DNA of 64,000 nt from a virus, in IMG/VR virus record IMGVR_UViG_3300005563_000029, positions 1 to 64,000 of that record; one strand, given 5' to 3'. The notes below the pieces were generated by a model. The model was not told the DNA's origin and searched no databases. It saw only the letters and a program-made list of their open reading frames with translations. How positions within the stretch are numbered: position 1 is the stretch's first letter; each line of letters begins with the position of its first letter. The position numbers and the translations under genes were made by a program. Positions 1 to 8,255 of this stretch are shown piece by piece.

Positions 1-111
1 ACACCAGGATCATGGCCTGAACTGCATCTAAGGCCTCAAGCCCCTTCCGTGGCGGCGAAAGTGTGCACGGTTGTGCGCACGTCGCCGCCGAACGATCATC
101 ACAGCAGCCGT

Positions 112-549
112 CTAGACGGCCCGGCGGCTGTCACGGCGCCGCCGGATTTCACGCCCATGGTTGATCGGAATCGTCTTCAGCGGGATCTCGACGGTGTCGG
201 CCATGTCGACCTCCTGGTACTCCAGTACGGCTGCGTCCAACAGTCGCTGCGCACGGCTGCTGGCCTTCCAGATCGCCAGGGCGTACTTGGTGTTCTCGGT
301 CAGCAGCCACGCAACCGTTGCGATGAAACCGCACAGAGCCCCCAGCCCCACAGCGGCCATCTCCACCCCTGACACGACCATGTTGTCGCTGGTGGTGCGG
401 CGTGCGATGTCGGTGATGAACGCCGCCATATACACGAAGGCAGCGGCGAACGCGCCCCCAGTGCAGCGCCGCCGTAATTTCCCGAGCGGCTCGGGATCCT
501 CCTCCGAGCTGCCGTCGATCTGCTTCCGGGAGAGGCGATGAGTGCGCAT
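112..549 (-). CDS. small two-TM membrane protein, unknown function
   Basis: 145-residue protein not recognised as a family. The ATG at 549 is chosen over an upstream start because a perfect AGGAGG lies 10 nt before it. A basic, polar N-terminus (about 28 residues) is followed by two hydrophobic stretches (about 29-48 and 56-83) and a charged C-terminal tail with an Arg-rich end, so it is most likely an inner-membrane protein with both termini cytoplasmic. It is transcribed divergently from the winged-helix regulator at 846. No catalytic motif is visible. Confidence 0.6.
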   Translation of the reverse strand: MRTHRLSRKQIDGSSEEDPEPLGKLRRRCTGGAFAAAFVYMAAFITDIARRTTSDNMVVSGVEMAAVGLGALCGFIATVAWLLTENTKYALAIWKASSRAQRLLDAAVLEYQEVDMADTVEIPLKTIPINHGREIRRRRDSRRAV

Positions 550-845
550 GGAACGATGACCTCCTGACGGCGTGTCTGTACTGAGCGACCCGCCGTCCCG
601 CTCGCCAGCCCCTGCCACGGTGACGTGATCGGCGCGTATCCCTGCACGCTACGTCGCTGTGAGCCCTCTGTGAACAGAAATACAACCTGAAGTTGGATCA
701 TACTCAACACAAACCGGGGCGAACGTGCGTCCCTCGTTTGGGTGAACCCTGCGATGCGGTGTTTTGATCATGCATCGCCCCGCGCAACTGGATAAGTTGT
801 CGAACTACGCGCCAGTGGCGCCATGGTGGCGGGGAGGAGGCTGAC
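550..845. promoter_or_regulatory. divergent intergenic region with inverted repeat
   Basis: A 296-bp gene-free stretch between the membrane protein (minus) and the regulator (plus). It must hold both promoters. An inverted repeat, CAACT-GGATA-AGTTG, at 785-799 lies about 45 bp before the regulator start and could be its operator. No confident -35/-10 pair was found. Confidence 0.35.
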
Positions 846-1673
846 ATGCAGTGGGATCTTGCCCACCATCGGGGTGCCGCGTTCCCGTCGCTGATCCTGC
901 GCCCCGTCGGGGTGTACCCGATCCTGACGTCACTGTGCCAGGATCCGCACCTGCGTCCGCAGGACCTGAAGAACTATCTGGCGGAGGCGAACTTGGCAGA
1001 CGCGCCGCTGGTGGGGATGCGTGACCTGTCGGAGGGGATAAGCGGTCTGCTGCGGCACCTGCGGGAGCAGGGGCTGGTTGTGCGGTGCGTGTACCACGGG
1101 CCCGGTTCTCACACCCGCTACGAGATCACCAGGCTCGGCGCCGAGCTGGTCGGTGCGCTCGGCCCGCTGACGGCATGGGCTATGGAGGACTTCGGCTTCT
1201 TGGTGGCGGCGACACGGGTCCGGCTGGGCCTGCCGCCGCTGGACGGGCCGGTGCCGGAGTCTATGCGCGAGGAGCATCGGGCGACGGGCATGGCAATCGG
1301 TCTACTGGCCGGCATGTGGTCGAATCCGCTGATGGTGTACGTGGACAGCGCCGGCTGCGACGGCATCGGGCCGTTGGATCTCGAGGCCAGGATCAATGCC
1401 GACCTGGAGGCGACGGCTGGCCCGGAGCGGGTGGTGCGGACGCTGGCCCGGCCTATGCTGCACGACACACTTAATCGCCTGGTAGCGAAGGGTCTAATCG
1501 TATGGCAGGCAGTCGAGCCGCCGCGGGTGCGGTACCGCCTGTCGCCGCACGGCCGCGGGTTGATGGACGCTTGGTGGCAGATCGCGGACGAGTGGGGCAT
1601 CGCACGCATCCCGGAGCTGTTCCCGATCGTGCGGGCCACCTCGGGGTGGTTCGTGCAGCAGCCTGAGGAATGA
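846..1673 (+). CDS. tandem winged-helix (HxlR-like) transcriptional regulator
   Basis: 275 residues, start supported by GGGGAGGAGG just upstream. Two winged-helix-like halves can be seen. Residues about 15-105 have the HxlR pattern: a 'LRPVGVYPIL' helix, a recognition region with 'SGLLRHLREQGLVVR' and a wing ending 'YEITRLGAEL'. Residues about 195-260 repeat it with 'LNRLVAKGLIVWQ' and 'YRLSPHGRGL'. HxlR/MarR-like proteins are DNA-binding, often autoregulated; a duplicated-domain form is less usual and may bind as a pseudo-dimer. No effector domain is evident. The assignment rests on motif resemblance only. Confidence 0.6.
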   Translation: MQWDLAHHRGAAFPSLILRPVGVYPILTSLCQDPHLRPQDLKNYLAEANLADAPLVGMRDLSEGISGLLRHLREQGLVVRCVYHGPGSHTRYEITRLGAELVGALGPLTAWAMEDFGFLVAATRVRLGLPPLDGPVPESMREEHRATGMAIGLLAGMWSNPLMVYVDSAGCDGIGPLDLEARINADLEATAGPERVVRTLARPMLHDTLNRLVAKGLIVWQAVEPPRVRYRLSPHGRGLMDAWWQIADEWGIARIPELFPIVRATSGWFVQQPEE

Positions 1674-1694
1674 GACGCGTGGCAGGCGAGAGTG

Positions 1695-2654
1695 CTACAC
1701 AGCCACCTGCCGGCCGTCGCGCCACTGCGTGAGCACGGCCTCGTGCCCCACCTGCTCGCCGGTGTCCGGGTCCAACCGGAACCGGCCGAACACGGTCTGC
1801 GTGTCCATCGCCGCCAGCGTCTGCCACAGCGGCCCTGCCTCGGCGGAACCGCACGCGCGGACCGCAGCCTCGGCGATGACGCCGGCCGCATACGCCTGCA
1901 CACCCGGGTAGTCCGGCGCGGCGCCGAACCTGACGCGCCACCGGTCTGTGAAGTTCAACTTCTCCCGGCTGGCATCGGGCGCCCACTGCCCGATCCCGAA
2001 CACGCCGTTCGGGTTGGGGACGTCCTCGGCGAACTGTGTCACGCCGGCCGCGACCGAGCACAGAAACCGCGGAGGGTTCTGCATCGACTGCGCGGATTGA
2101 ACGGTGGCGACGTCATCTTCGTATACCCCGGCGCAGAGGAGGTCCCACGTTCCCGTGGGCGGCGAATCGGGGTTGAGTACCTCGACGGTCAGGCCAGCCG
2201 TGTACGCCGCGTCTCGGGCGCCGGTGACGATGTGGCGACCGAACGTTCCACGGCCGGCACTAGTGAACAGCGGGGCATGTTCTGCAGCGGCGAGATACGC
2301 GACGAACGGGACGGCGTAGCGGCGGGCCGGGGTGAGGACGTTGACGACACGACCGGGCTGGTTCAGGCTGCCGCCCGAACCGCCGTGGTTGAACAGTAGT
2401 CGCCCGGCCACCGCAGCGATCGGGATTGCGGCACGCATCAGCACCGTGGAATACGGCCCGAACAGCAGTTCCGTATGGGCTGCCACGATGGGTAGCTTCT
2501 CGGCCAGGACCGCCCGGTCGCTTTCGTCGTCGACCACGGTCAGATCAACGCCGGCGTCGTCCGCCCACAACCTGAGCCCCCACGCGGCCTGCTGCCCGAA
2601 CTGTGCGAACCGCCCCGTCAGCGACAGGCAGGCGCCGGCGGTCAGGCAGGTCAC
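1695..2654 (-). CDS. solute-binding-protein-like cytoplasmic sensor (Peripla_BP_6 type)
   Basis: 319 residues from a GTG that overlaps the stop of the upstream GntR gene (GTGA), so the two are translationally coupled. The sequence begins directly at the first strand of a branched-chain amino-acid (LivK/AmiC-type) binding fold ('ACLSLTGRFA' with a GLRLW helix, then 'LLFGPYST', 'GTFGRH', 'YPGVQAYAAG'). There is no signal peptide or lipobox and no permease or ATPase gene nearby. AmiC of Pseudomonas shows that such folds can act as cytoplasmic ligand sensors. Here the likely role, by inference, is to sense a small molecule and modulate the coupled GntR repressor. Confidence 0.65.
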   Translation of the reverse strand: MTCLTAGACLSLTGRFAQFGQQAAWGLRLWADDAGVDLTVVDDESDRAVLAEKLPIVAAHTELLFGPYSTVLMRAAIPIAAVAGRLLFNHGGSGGSLNQPGRVVNVLTPARRYAVPFVAYLAAAEHAPLFTSAGRGTFGRHIVTGARDAAYTAGLTVEVLNPDSPPTGTWDLLCAGVYEDDVATVQSAQSMQNPPRFLCSVAAGVTQFAEDVPNPNGVFGIGQWAPDASREKLNFTDRWRVRFGAAPDYPGVQAYAAGVIAEAAVRACGSAEAGPLWQTLAAMDTQTVFGRFRLDPDTGEQVGHEAVLTQWRDGRQVAV

Positions 2655-3409
2655 CGCAACTCCACCCGAAACCGCCACGTGTGCCGGGACGCGTCGGCGA
2701 TCTCCTCCTGCACGTATACCGGCCGGCCATGCACGTCCTCGAACGTGGTGGTGGTGTGAACCACCGTGATGCCGCGGGCCAGGCCCAGCAGGTCCCGTTC
2801 CTCGTCGGTGGGGTTGCGGCCTTCCAGATCAACCCAGGATGTGGCGAGCGGTCCGCGCAGGTCCTCCACGACCCGGGCGGTGCCGCCGCGGATCCGGGGC
2901 AGCTGCGCCAGCGGTGTCCCGGCTGCCCACGTGGCAGGGAACCAGCTGCGTACCAGCCGAACTGGCACGTCATCGGCGAACATCCGGACCAGCCGCATTA
3001 CCGTGTAGTCGCCGTCGTCGAGTCGGAGTTCGTCCGCAACGGGGCCGGGTGCGGCTACGCCATTTTGGACGTCGAGGATTTCTTGGCGCCCGATGATGCC
3101 GTGCTCGGCGACGGTGGCGTTGAATCCGGGCCGGTCAGCGTCGCGGTGGCGTCGCCAGTCGGCGGCGACGATGGCGATGCGTACCGACGGCACGGTGCGC
3201 ACGTGCGGCACCGCGCCTTGGCGCATGACGATTAGCCCGTCGGCGTGGAGTTTCTCCAGTGCTCGGCGAACCGTGATGCGGCTCGTGCCGTACTGGCGGC
3301 AGAGGTCGTGTGCGGATGGTAGTGGCGCGCCGGGGGCGTAGTGCCTGTCGAGGATGGCAGTGCGCAAATCGGCGGCGATTCGTTCCCGTGGTGGCGTCAC
3401 GGTGCTCAT
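2651..3409 (-). CDS. GntR-family regulator, HutC/UTRA subfamily
   Basis: 252 residues from ATG 3409; an alternative ATG at 3430 would add 7 residues and overlap the operator. Residues about 5-70 form the GntR winged helix ('LRTAILDRHYAPGAPLPSAHDLCRQYG', 'SRITVRRALEKLHADGLI' split here), and about 95-250 a UTRA effector domain ('VMRLVRMFADDVPVRLVRSW', 'YVQEEIADA'). It is likely a repressor of itself and of the divergent small gene at 3511, acting on the GTACCCAGGT sites at 3433 and 3483. It overlaps the sensor gene downstream by 4 nt. Confidence 0.85.
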   Translation of the reverse strand: MSTVTPPRERIAADLRTAILDRHYAPGAPLPSAHDLCRQYGTSRITVRRALEKLHADGLIVMRQGAVPHVRTVPSVRIAIVAADWRRHRDADRPGFNATVAEHGIIGRQEILDVQNGVAAPGPVADELRLDDGDYTVMRLVRMFADDVPVRLVRSWFPATWAAGTPLAQLPRIRGGTARVVEDLRGPLATSWVDLEGRNPTDEERDLLGLARGITVVHTTTTFEDVHGRPVYVQEEIADASRHTWRFRVELR

Positions 3410-3431
3410 GCCCACACAGTAGCGCGACATG

Positions 3432-3492
3432 AGTACCCAGGTACTTGACCGGCGGTGGGCGCGGGAATATCGTCCAACTTGGGTACCCAGGT
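3432..3492. promoter_or_regulatory. paired operator sites between gntR and the divergent gene
   Basis: The decamer GTACCCAGGT occurs at 3433-3442 and again at 3483-3492, exactly 50 bp (about five helical turns) apart. The first is the core of a palindrome, AGTACC-CA-GGTACT (3432-3445); the second abuts the palindrome TGGGTACCCA (3480-3489). The placement between divergent starts (3409 minus, 3511 plus) fits GntR-type cooperative repression. Confidence 0.6.
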
Positions 3493-3510
3493 CAACGGAT
3501 CGGAGCGGCT

Positions 3511-3828
3511 ATGCAGGTCAGTCAACGAGCCGAAACGGCCGCCTCGGCGGCGCCCAAGCCGCCGTCCGCCTGCCGCTGCGGCGGTACCGGCGTCTACACC
3601 GTCGACATCACGCTCGCTGACGCCGTCGTCTCCGATCAGCGCATCTGCGTCGAACACGGCCTGCGGCCGAAGACCCGCGTCTACGACTCCACCAAGGGCT
3701 GCGTGGGTGAGGTCATGGAGGTCGTGAAGCACATCAACGGCTACTCCGTATGGCTACGCCCGACGGACGGCGGCACCGAATGGAAGACGACCGTAGGCGC
3801 GCTTCAGCCGCTGCAGGCGACTCCATGA
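3511..3828 (+). CDS. small conserved-type protein, unknown
   Basis: 105 residues from ATG 3511, preceded by a GGAG about 7 nt upstream. An early Ala/Pro-rich stretch leads to a CxC motif and a C-terminal half with 'GCVGEVMEVVKHINGYSVWLRPTDGGTEW', here noted as a VGEVM...LRP...GGTEW pattern I recall from short Streptomyces hypothetical proteins. Function unknown. It lies divergent from the GntR gene and overlaps the next gene by ATGA, so it is probably repressed by GntR and coupled to 3825-4124. Confidence 0.6.
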   Translation: MQVSQRAETAASAAPKPPSACRCGGTGVYTVDITLADAVVSDQRICVEHGLRPKTRVYDSTKGCVGEVMEVVKHINGYSVWLRPTDGGTEWKTTVGALQPLQATP

Positions 3829-4124
3829 CCGTCCGCACCCGCTACGCCGGTAGCGTCACCGTCCACGCCGGCACCCGCGACGAACTCGCCGCCGTCGCCG
3901 ATGCCTACGCTCGCGGCGACCGCACGCGCCCCCACGGCTACGACCCCGACTTGTTCCGGCGTGTCGCCTCGTACCTGCGCAACGGCTGCCGTGTGTACGA
4001 CCTCGGCGCCATCCGGTTCTACTGCGACCGTGCAGACGGGACGCCGTTCCGGGGCCCCTTCGCGCCCGACCCGGATCCGGCGTGGAAGGAAAGCCAACGC
4101 GAGCCCGACACGGCCTGGGCATGA
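3825..4124 (+). CDS. small protein, unknown
   Basis: 99 residues; ATG 3825 overlaps the preceding stop (ATGA), which fixes the start. Acidic and basic residues are mixed, there are two cysteines (in 'NGCRVYD' and 'RFYCDR'), and no membrane segment. Unrecognised. It is the second and last gene of the GntR-controlled plus-strand pair and ends 6 bp before a strong terminator stem. Confidence 0.55.
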   Translation: MTVRTRYAGSVTVHAGTRDELAAVADAYARGDRTRPHGYDPDLFRRVASYLRNGCRVYDLGAIRFYCDRADGTPFRGPFAPDPDPAWKESQREPDTAWA

Positions 4125-4129
4125 CGAAA

Positions 4130-4169
4130 CGGCCCCGCCCTCCGCGGACGAACCGGGAGGGCGGGGCCG
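4130..4169. terminator. bidirectional terminator hairpin
   Basis: Perfect 14-bp stem: CGGCCCCGCCCTCC (4130-4143) pairs with 4156-4169 around a 12-nt loop. It lies between convergent genes (plus gene ending 4124, collagen-like gene ending 4186), so it can stop both transcripts. It marks the end of the phage late transcription unit. Confidence 0.8.
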
Positions 4170-4185
4170 AAAGTTTGAGCCGGTA

Positions 4186-4992
4186 CTACAGGAATAGTGA
4201 GCGCTTCTCCGGCGGCCACACAAGCACCGCCGACAGAAGCAGCACTGGCCACGTCCGCGTGGGCTGCGACGCGCCGCCGTTGGCGATGCCGGTCTGTCGT
4301 GCAGCGGGCGCAGCGGAGGATGCAGTACTCGGCGGCGGCGACGCTGGGGCCTGCTCGCATACCACCGCGTCATGCCCGTTGATCTTCTCCGGGGTTGGCT
4401 GGTAACCGCTCGGGCATACAGGGCCGGGGCTGCCGGGTGCGCCGGAAGCACCGCTGGCGCCACTTGGCCCCGGTGGCCCGGAAGGACCGCTTGGACCCGG
4501 ACTTCCCGGCTCGCCTGCGCTCCCCGACGGGCCGACCTCGCCGCCTGGACCCGTCGGGCCCGGTGAACCCGGAGCACCCGAGGCGCCGACCGCCCCCGAC
4601 GGCCCGGCCGGCCCGGTTGCGCCGGGACTTCCCGGGGATCCCGCAGGTCCAGGCGGCCCGCTGGGCCCGACACCACCCTGCTTCCCTTCGGGACCTTGAG
4701 CGCCGGCCACGCCGGGCGGACCAACCTGCGCGATGATCTGCGCGGGCGCAGGCTGCGATGGCTGAATGCCGTGCTGCTTCAACTGGGTCTGCGCGTCGGC
4801 GAGGTTCGACGACAGCAGTGTGACCGCCTTCGACTGCTGCGACTGCTGTGCTCGCAGTTCGTCCAACTGGTTCGAGGCAGCCCCGAGCTTGGCGAGCATG
4901 AACACCAGGACCGCAACCACGACGGCGGCGAGCAGCGCTAGCGCGGCGGTCCACCAGTGTCGCCGTAAGGACTCTTGCAGCAAGTGCATCAC
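4186..4992 (-). CDS. collagen-like membrane-anchored protein
   Basis: 268 residues (GTG 4992, or ATG 4989 in the same frame). One membrane helix at about 15-36, then a Gln/Leu-rich, coiled-coil-like segment at about 41-75, then about 34 uninterrupted Gly-X-Y triplets (91-191). After it come a Cys193 ... Cys212 pair in 'CPSGYQPT' and 'VVCEQ', a Pro/Ala-rich linker and a weakly hydrophobic C-terminus. Collagen triplets form trimeric stalks in phage fibres and bacterial surface proteins; the coiled coil would register the trimer. It is the last gene of the late operon, after the lysis genes, separated from them by the TnpB element. Possible roles are a surface or receptor stalk or a lysogenic-conversion protein. 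Confidence 0.75.
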   Translation of the reverse strand: MMHLLQESLRRHWWTAALALLAAVVVAVLVFMLAKLGAASNQLDELRAQQSQQSKAVTLLSSNLADAQTQLKQHGIQPSQPAPAQIIAQVGPPGVAGAQGPEGKQGGVGPSGPPGPAGSPGSPGATGPAGPSGAVGASGAPGSPGPTGPGGEVGPSGSAGEPGSPGPSGPSGPPGPSGASGASGAPGSPGPVCPSGYQPTPEKINGHDAVVCEQAPASPPPSTASSAAPAARQTGIANGGASQPTRTWPVLLLSAVLVWPPEKRSLFL

Positions 4993-5040
4993 TCCAACAC
5001 GTGCCAGTGATGGTCCTGCGCTACTCGGGGCAATGCGAAA

Positions 5041-6349
5041 GCCTCCTGCTCTTCAGGGTGAAAAGCAGCTGAGAATCGCACTGTTTCAGTCCTTCCTGTA
5101 TGCGGATTCTGATAAACTGCAAGACGTGACGCAGCAGGTCAAGCGGGCTTTCAAGTACCGCTTCTACCCCACTGAGGAGCAGGCGGACGTACTCGTCCGC
5201 ACCTTCGGTTGCGTCCGATTCGTGTACAACAAAGCACTGCAGGAGCGTTCGGACGCTTGGCGTGAACGACAGCAGCGCACCTCGTTCATTCAGACGTCGG
5301 CGGCGCTAACGGCGTGGAAGCGCACTGAAGAGATGGCGTTCCTGAACGAGGTGTCGTCGATTCCACTGCAGCAAGCATTGCGGCACCAGCAGGCGGCGTT
5401 TACCAACTTCTTTGCCAAAAGGGCCCGGTATCCGCGGTTTAAGGATCGCAAGAAATCTCGAGCCTCGGCTACCTACACCCGCTCGGCGTTTCGGATCCGC
5501 AACGGCCGTCTGTTTCTCGCAAAGATGGCCGAATCGTTGAACATCGTGTGGTCGCGCCCGCTACCTGAGGGTGCCGAACCGACGTCGGTTACCGTGGTGA
5601 AGGATCCGGCTGGCCGCTGGCACGTATCAATTCTGTGCGAGGATCGGGTTGAACCCGCAACCAGCACTCATGCCACAGTCGGGATCGATGTTGGCCTCGA
5701 CAGCCTGGCAACCCTCTCAACGGGGGAGAAGGTCGTCAACCCGCGCCACGAGCGTCGCGACCGGGCCCGCTTGGCCAAGGCGCAGCGGGAGCTATCTCGC
5801 AAGAAACCCGACTCTGCAAACCGCGCCAAGGCAAGGGTGAAGGTCGCCCGGGTTCATGCCCGGATCGTCGACCGTCGCCGGAACTACTTGCATAAGCTGA
5901 CCACTCGACTCGTTCGTGAGAACCAAACGATCGTGATCGAGGATTTGTGTGTCCGCAACATGGTTAAGAACCATAGTCTCGCCCGCGCCATATCGGACGC
6001 ATCGTGGGGCGAGTTCCGATCGACGTTGGAGTACAAGTGTGCTTGGTACGGCCGGGAGTTGGTGGTGATCGATCGCTGGTTCCCGTCGAGCAAGCTGTGC
6101 TCGGCATGCGGGTGCCTGCAAGGCAAGATGCCGCTGAAGGTCCGGGAGTGGACGTGCCCGTGCGGCGCCGTTCATGACCGGGACGTGAACGCAGCGAAGA
6201 ACATTCTGGCCGCGGGGCTCGCGGTTACGGCCTGTGGAGCCGGCGTAAGACCCCAGCCGATTCGTCGGGGCGGGCAGTTGGCGTTGAAGCAGGAAGACCA
6301 GCTGGCGACGGCTGGAATGTCCTCCCCGAAGGGAGGGATGGATGTCAAT
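5041..6349 (+). mobile_element. solo TnpB insertion element (IS200/IS605, IS1341-like group)
   Basis: The element contains only tnpB; no Y1 transposase tnpA is present. The left end carries an imperfect hairpin at 5046-5068 (CTGCT and TCA pairing around GGG). The right end has a perfect stem-loop CCTCCC-CGAA-GGGAGG at 6321-6336 followed by TCAA at 6345-6348, resembling known IS200/605 right cleavage sites. TnpB elements express a guide (omega) RNA from this end, so the region before 6348 is the candidate scaffold. Exact borders are estimated. It would need a tnpA in trans to move. Confidence 0.6.
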
Positions 6350-6352
6350 TGA
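5126..6352 (+). CDS. tnpB: TnpB, RNA-guided nuclease of IS200/IS605 family
   Basis: 408 residues from GTG 5126; the frame is open far upstream but that part has no TnpB homology. N-terminal OrfB helix-turn-helix ('KRAFKYRFYPT', about 6-16), then the OrfB_IS605 core. The RuvC-like catalytic triad is complete: D188 in 'GIDVGLD', E272 in 'IVIEDL', D353 in 'HDRDVNAAKN'. Zinc finger C325-x2-C328 and C344-x-C346. Length is normal for TnpB (about 400). Family role: an omega-RNA-guided DNA endonuclease ancestral to Cas12 that helps retain the element after excision. The 3' end overlaps the right-end hairpin. Confidence 0.92.
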   Translation: MTQQVKRAFKYRFYPTEEQADVLVRTFGCVRFVYNKALQERSDAWRERQQRTSFIQTSAALTAWKRTEEMAFLNEVSSIPLQQALRHQQAAFTNFFAKRARYPRFKDRKKSRASATYTRSAFRIRNGRLFLAKMAESLNIVWSRPLPEGAEPTSVTVVKDPAGRWHVSILCEDRVEPATSTHATVGIDVGLDSLATLSTGEKVVNPRHERRDRARLAKAQRELSRKKPDSANRAKARVKVARVHARIVDRRRNYLHKLTTRLVRENQTIVIEDLCVRNMVKNHSLARAISDASWGEFRSTLEYKCAWYGRELVVIDRWFPSSKLCSACGCLQGKMPLKVREWTCPCGAVHDRDVNAAKNILAAGLAVTACGAGVRPQPIRRGGQLALKQEDQLATAGMSSPKGGMDVN

Positions 6353-6411
6353 TCCCTTTCGTTTGCCGCCCGCCTGGGTGCCTGTTGCCGGTGCTGACAG
6401 CGCTGGGATAA

Positions 6412-6813
6412 CTACCGGATCCCCTTTGATTGCCCCAGGACGGTCACGATCACTGTGGCGACTGCCGCCAGCGCGGCAATCAGGCCGACTGCCTTCTGCC
6501 AGGTGAGTTCGGAGCGGCGGTCTCGGTCGCGCCGTAGCTCATCGATGTCGCCCTCGACGTCTTCGACGCGCTTGTCACAGGTGGCCCGGTAGGTGTCCAA
6601 CTGGCGCTCCAGCCGGCCGAACCTCTCGGCGGATTCCTGCTCGTGGCGCCGCAGCTGCTCGCTGAGGGCACGGTGTTCGGCGTCCCAGAGTTTCACCGGC
6701 AGCATTTCCGCGGCCAGGGAGGTGAGGCGGTCGGCCTGGGCCCGATCTTCAGCTTCCAGCCGCTTCATAGCGCGGCTGATCTCGCCGGGAGTCATCGGGT
6801 CGGTGTCGGTCAC
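6412..6813 (-). CDS. putative second holin / membrane protein with coiled coil
   Basis: 133 residues, GTG start with GGGAGG upstream. Residues about 10-100 are charged and helical with heptad-like spacing ('LERQLDTYRATCDKRVEDVE'), followed by a basic patch and a single membrane segment (about 106-125). Membrane proteins of this shape commonly sit next to the lysin in actinophages and are called holins or LysZ-like proteins; that role is an inference from position (directly after the GH25 lysin). It is the last lysis gene before the TnpB insertion. Confidence 0.6.
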   Translation of the reverse strand: MTDTDPMTPGEISRAMKRLEAEDRAQADRLTSLAAEMLPVKLWDAEHRALSEQLRRHEQESAERFGRLERQLDTYRATCDKRVEDVEGDIDELRRDRDRRSELTWQKAVGLIAALAAVATVIVTVLGQSKGIR

Positions 6814-6857
6814 GGCGCGGCCTCCCGCAGCGTAGGCGGGACAGTGCGGGTCAGCGA

Positions 6858-7952
6858 TCAGCTCTTAACAGGCGCAGGGGCTGAGGTCTGCGCCAGCGCC
6901 TGGGTTTTCGTCCCGAGCGTGACCGTCAGCGTGTTTACCACCGCTTCCGCAAGCTGGGTGGCGATCTGGTCGGCGGGCAGGTCCGCCGCGATCGCCCGCT
7001 CGATCTCAGTCTTGACCAGCGTCGCCACCGAGGCGGCAAGCGCGTCGAGATCTACTGGCTGGAACCGGGGCCGGTGGAACAGGTCGTTGACCTGGCCGCG
7101 CATCTGCTCCAGGCCGCCGGTCGGGTCGTTTGTAGCAACCCACGCGCCGTGCGCCAGCTGGCCGAACGGAACGTTCTTCACCACTTGCGGCTTGCCGTTG
7201 ACCATGACGGTGACGGATTCGCGGCCGTAGTCGTAGGTGGCCGCTGCGGTCGCCGCTGGCAGCTTCGCCAGCATCGCGTTGACGAGCAGGTCGGCGTCCG
7301 CCTGAGTCAGGGGCATGTCGCCACCTCCGAGAATCTGCTGAAGCTCCGCGAGCGTGCCGCGGAACGCGTTGTAGTCCAGGTCCATCCCGCCGTCGGATGC
7401 CTGGCTCGTGAACTGGTAGATCAGCGGTGTCACGCCGCCGTAAGGGAGCCAGCCGGCCGCGCCGCCGCCCGGGTATAGCGCCGCTGGGGTGCCGGAGCCG
7501 CCCGGGTACGACGACGACACCAGGTACACGTCGCGGCTCACCAGCCCAGACAGCGACGGCGAATCCCACTGCTGGTGCAGCCACCTGGGGATGTACGCCA
7601 GGCGCAGGTTCAAGCCGGCGGCGTGTGCGGCGTCGATCCACGCCAGAGCCTGAGCAAGTGTCGGCGTGTAGTTGCCGGTCGGTTCGACGTCGAGCATCCC
7701 CGGCAGCGCCTTGTCGCCGACGTGCGCCAGGCAGTGCGCGACCTGCGCATGCACGTCCTCGCCGGATAGGAAGTGATACCAGGCGAAGGTCTTGCCGAGA
7801 GCAGCGGCCTGCCTGCGCCAGCCGTCGTAGTCGGCGTCGGTGTAGTACGTGCCCTCCGTGGTCTTTGCGATGACGAACGCGGCGGCGGCGAGTCGGGACA
7901 GGTCCAGGCCGTGCTGGAACGACGAGATGTCGGTGCCGAAGATCGTGGTCAC
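6858..7952 (-). CDS. endolysin, GH25 muramidase
   Basis: 364 residues from GTG 7952, which overlaps the stop of the small holin (GTGA) and has an AAGGGGG site. Residues 1-210 are a glycoside hydrolase family 25 (Chalaropsis-type) lysozyme: 'GTDISSFQ' with D8, 'FAWYHF', and the catalytic D88-x-E90 in 'LDVEPTG'; 'DLDYNAF' closes the barrel. The C-terminal 150 residues are a less conserved helical region that may bind the cell wall or mediate oligomerisation. It cleaves the muramyl beta-1,4 bond of peptidoglycan at the end of the lytic cycle. There is no signal peptide, so export depends on the adjacent holin. Confidence 0.9.
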   Translation of the reverse strand: MTTIFGTDISSFQHGLDLSRLAAAAFVIAKTTEGTYYTDADYDGWRRQAAALGKTFAWYHFLSGEDVHAQVAHCLAHVGDKALPGMLDVEPTGNYTPTLAQALAWIDAAHAAGLNLRLAYIPRWLHQQWDSPSLSGLVSRDVYLVSSSYPGGSGTPAALYPGGGAAGWLPYGGVTPLIYQFTSQASDGGMDLDYNAFRGTLAELQQILGGGDMPLTQADADLLVNAMLAKLPAATAAATYDYGRESVTVMVNGKPQVVKNVPFGQLAHGAWVATNDPTGGLEQMRGQVNDLFHRPRFQPVDLDALAASVATLVKTEIERAIAADLPADQIATQLAEAVVNTLTVTLGTKTQALAQTSAPAPVKS

Positions 7953-8170
7953 GGGATCCCCCTTCGTTCCGCGCCTAGCGCGTCCAGCCGCTCATGCAGT
8001 CCGGAGATCAGCGCATGTGTGGCGGCGTGCTGCTTCGCCAACACCTCGCGATGTCGGCGCAGGTGGATACGGACCCGCAACACCGCCGCACTGGCGCAGA
8101 TCGCGGAGGCGACCAGGTTCGGCCATACCGGACCCCAAAACTCCAAGTTGAGCCAGGTAAGCAGACTCAA
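7949..8170 (-). CDS. small holin-like membrane protein
   Basis: 73 residues from TTG 8170, chosen for the AGGGGG site 5 nt upstream; the open frame before it crosses a terminator hairpin. One hydrophobic helix (about 3-30, 'LTWLNLEFWGPVWPNLVASA') is followed by a basic, helical, charged tail. It overlaps the lysin start by 4 nt, so the pair is translationally coupled. Size, topology and location fit a class III-like or single-span actinophage holin. Confidence 0.6.
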   Translation of the reverse strand: MSLLTWLNLEFWGPVWPNLVASAICASAAVLRVRIHLRRHREVLAKQHAATHALISGLHERLDALGAERRGIP

Positions 8171-8210
8171 GCCGGCCCCCTGCCATGAGAAGTCCGGTGC
8201 TGGGGACGAC

Positions 8211-8240
8211 GAAGCCCCCGCCGAAGACGGCGGGGGCTTC
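8211..8240. terminator. intrinsic terminator hairpin upstream of lysis genes
   Basis: Perfect 13-bp stem (GAAGCCCCCGCCG at 8211-8223 with 8228-8240) and a 4-nt loop; no U-run, as is common in actinobacteria. It lies 16 bp after the 67-aa gene at 8256 and before the holin, so it closes that gene's transcript or attenuates late read-through into lysis. Confidence 0.75.
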
Positions 8241-8255
8241 AAAGCGCGTTGTTGT

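Noticed and set aside
4430-4690. Tandem DNA repeat in the collagen gene
   Set aside because: Repetition arises from Gly-X-Y coding and not from exact DNA units.
4766-5125. N-terminal 120-codon extension of the TnpB frame
   Set aside because: It lies over the collagen-like gene on the other strand and the element's left end, and has no TnpB-like sequence; GTG 5126 begins at the conserved start.
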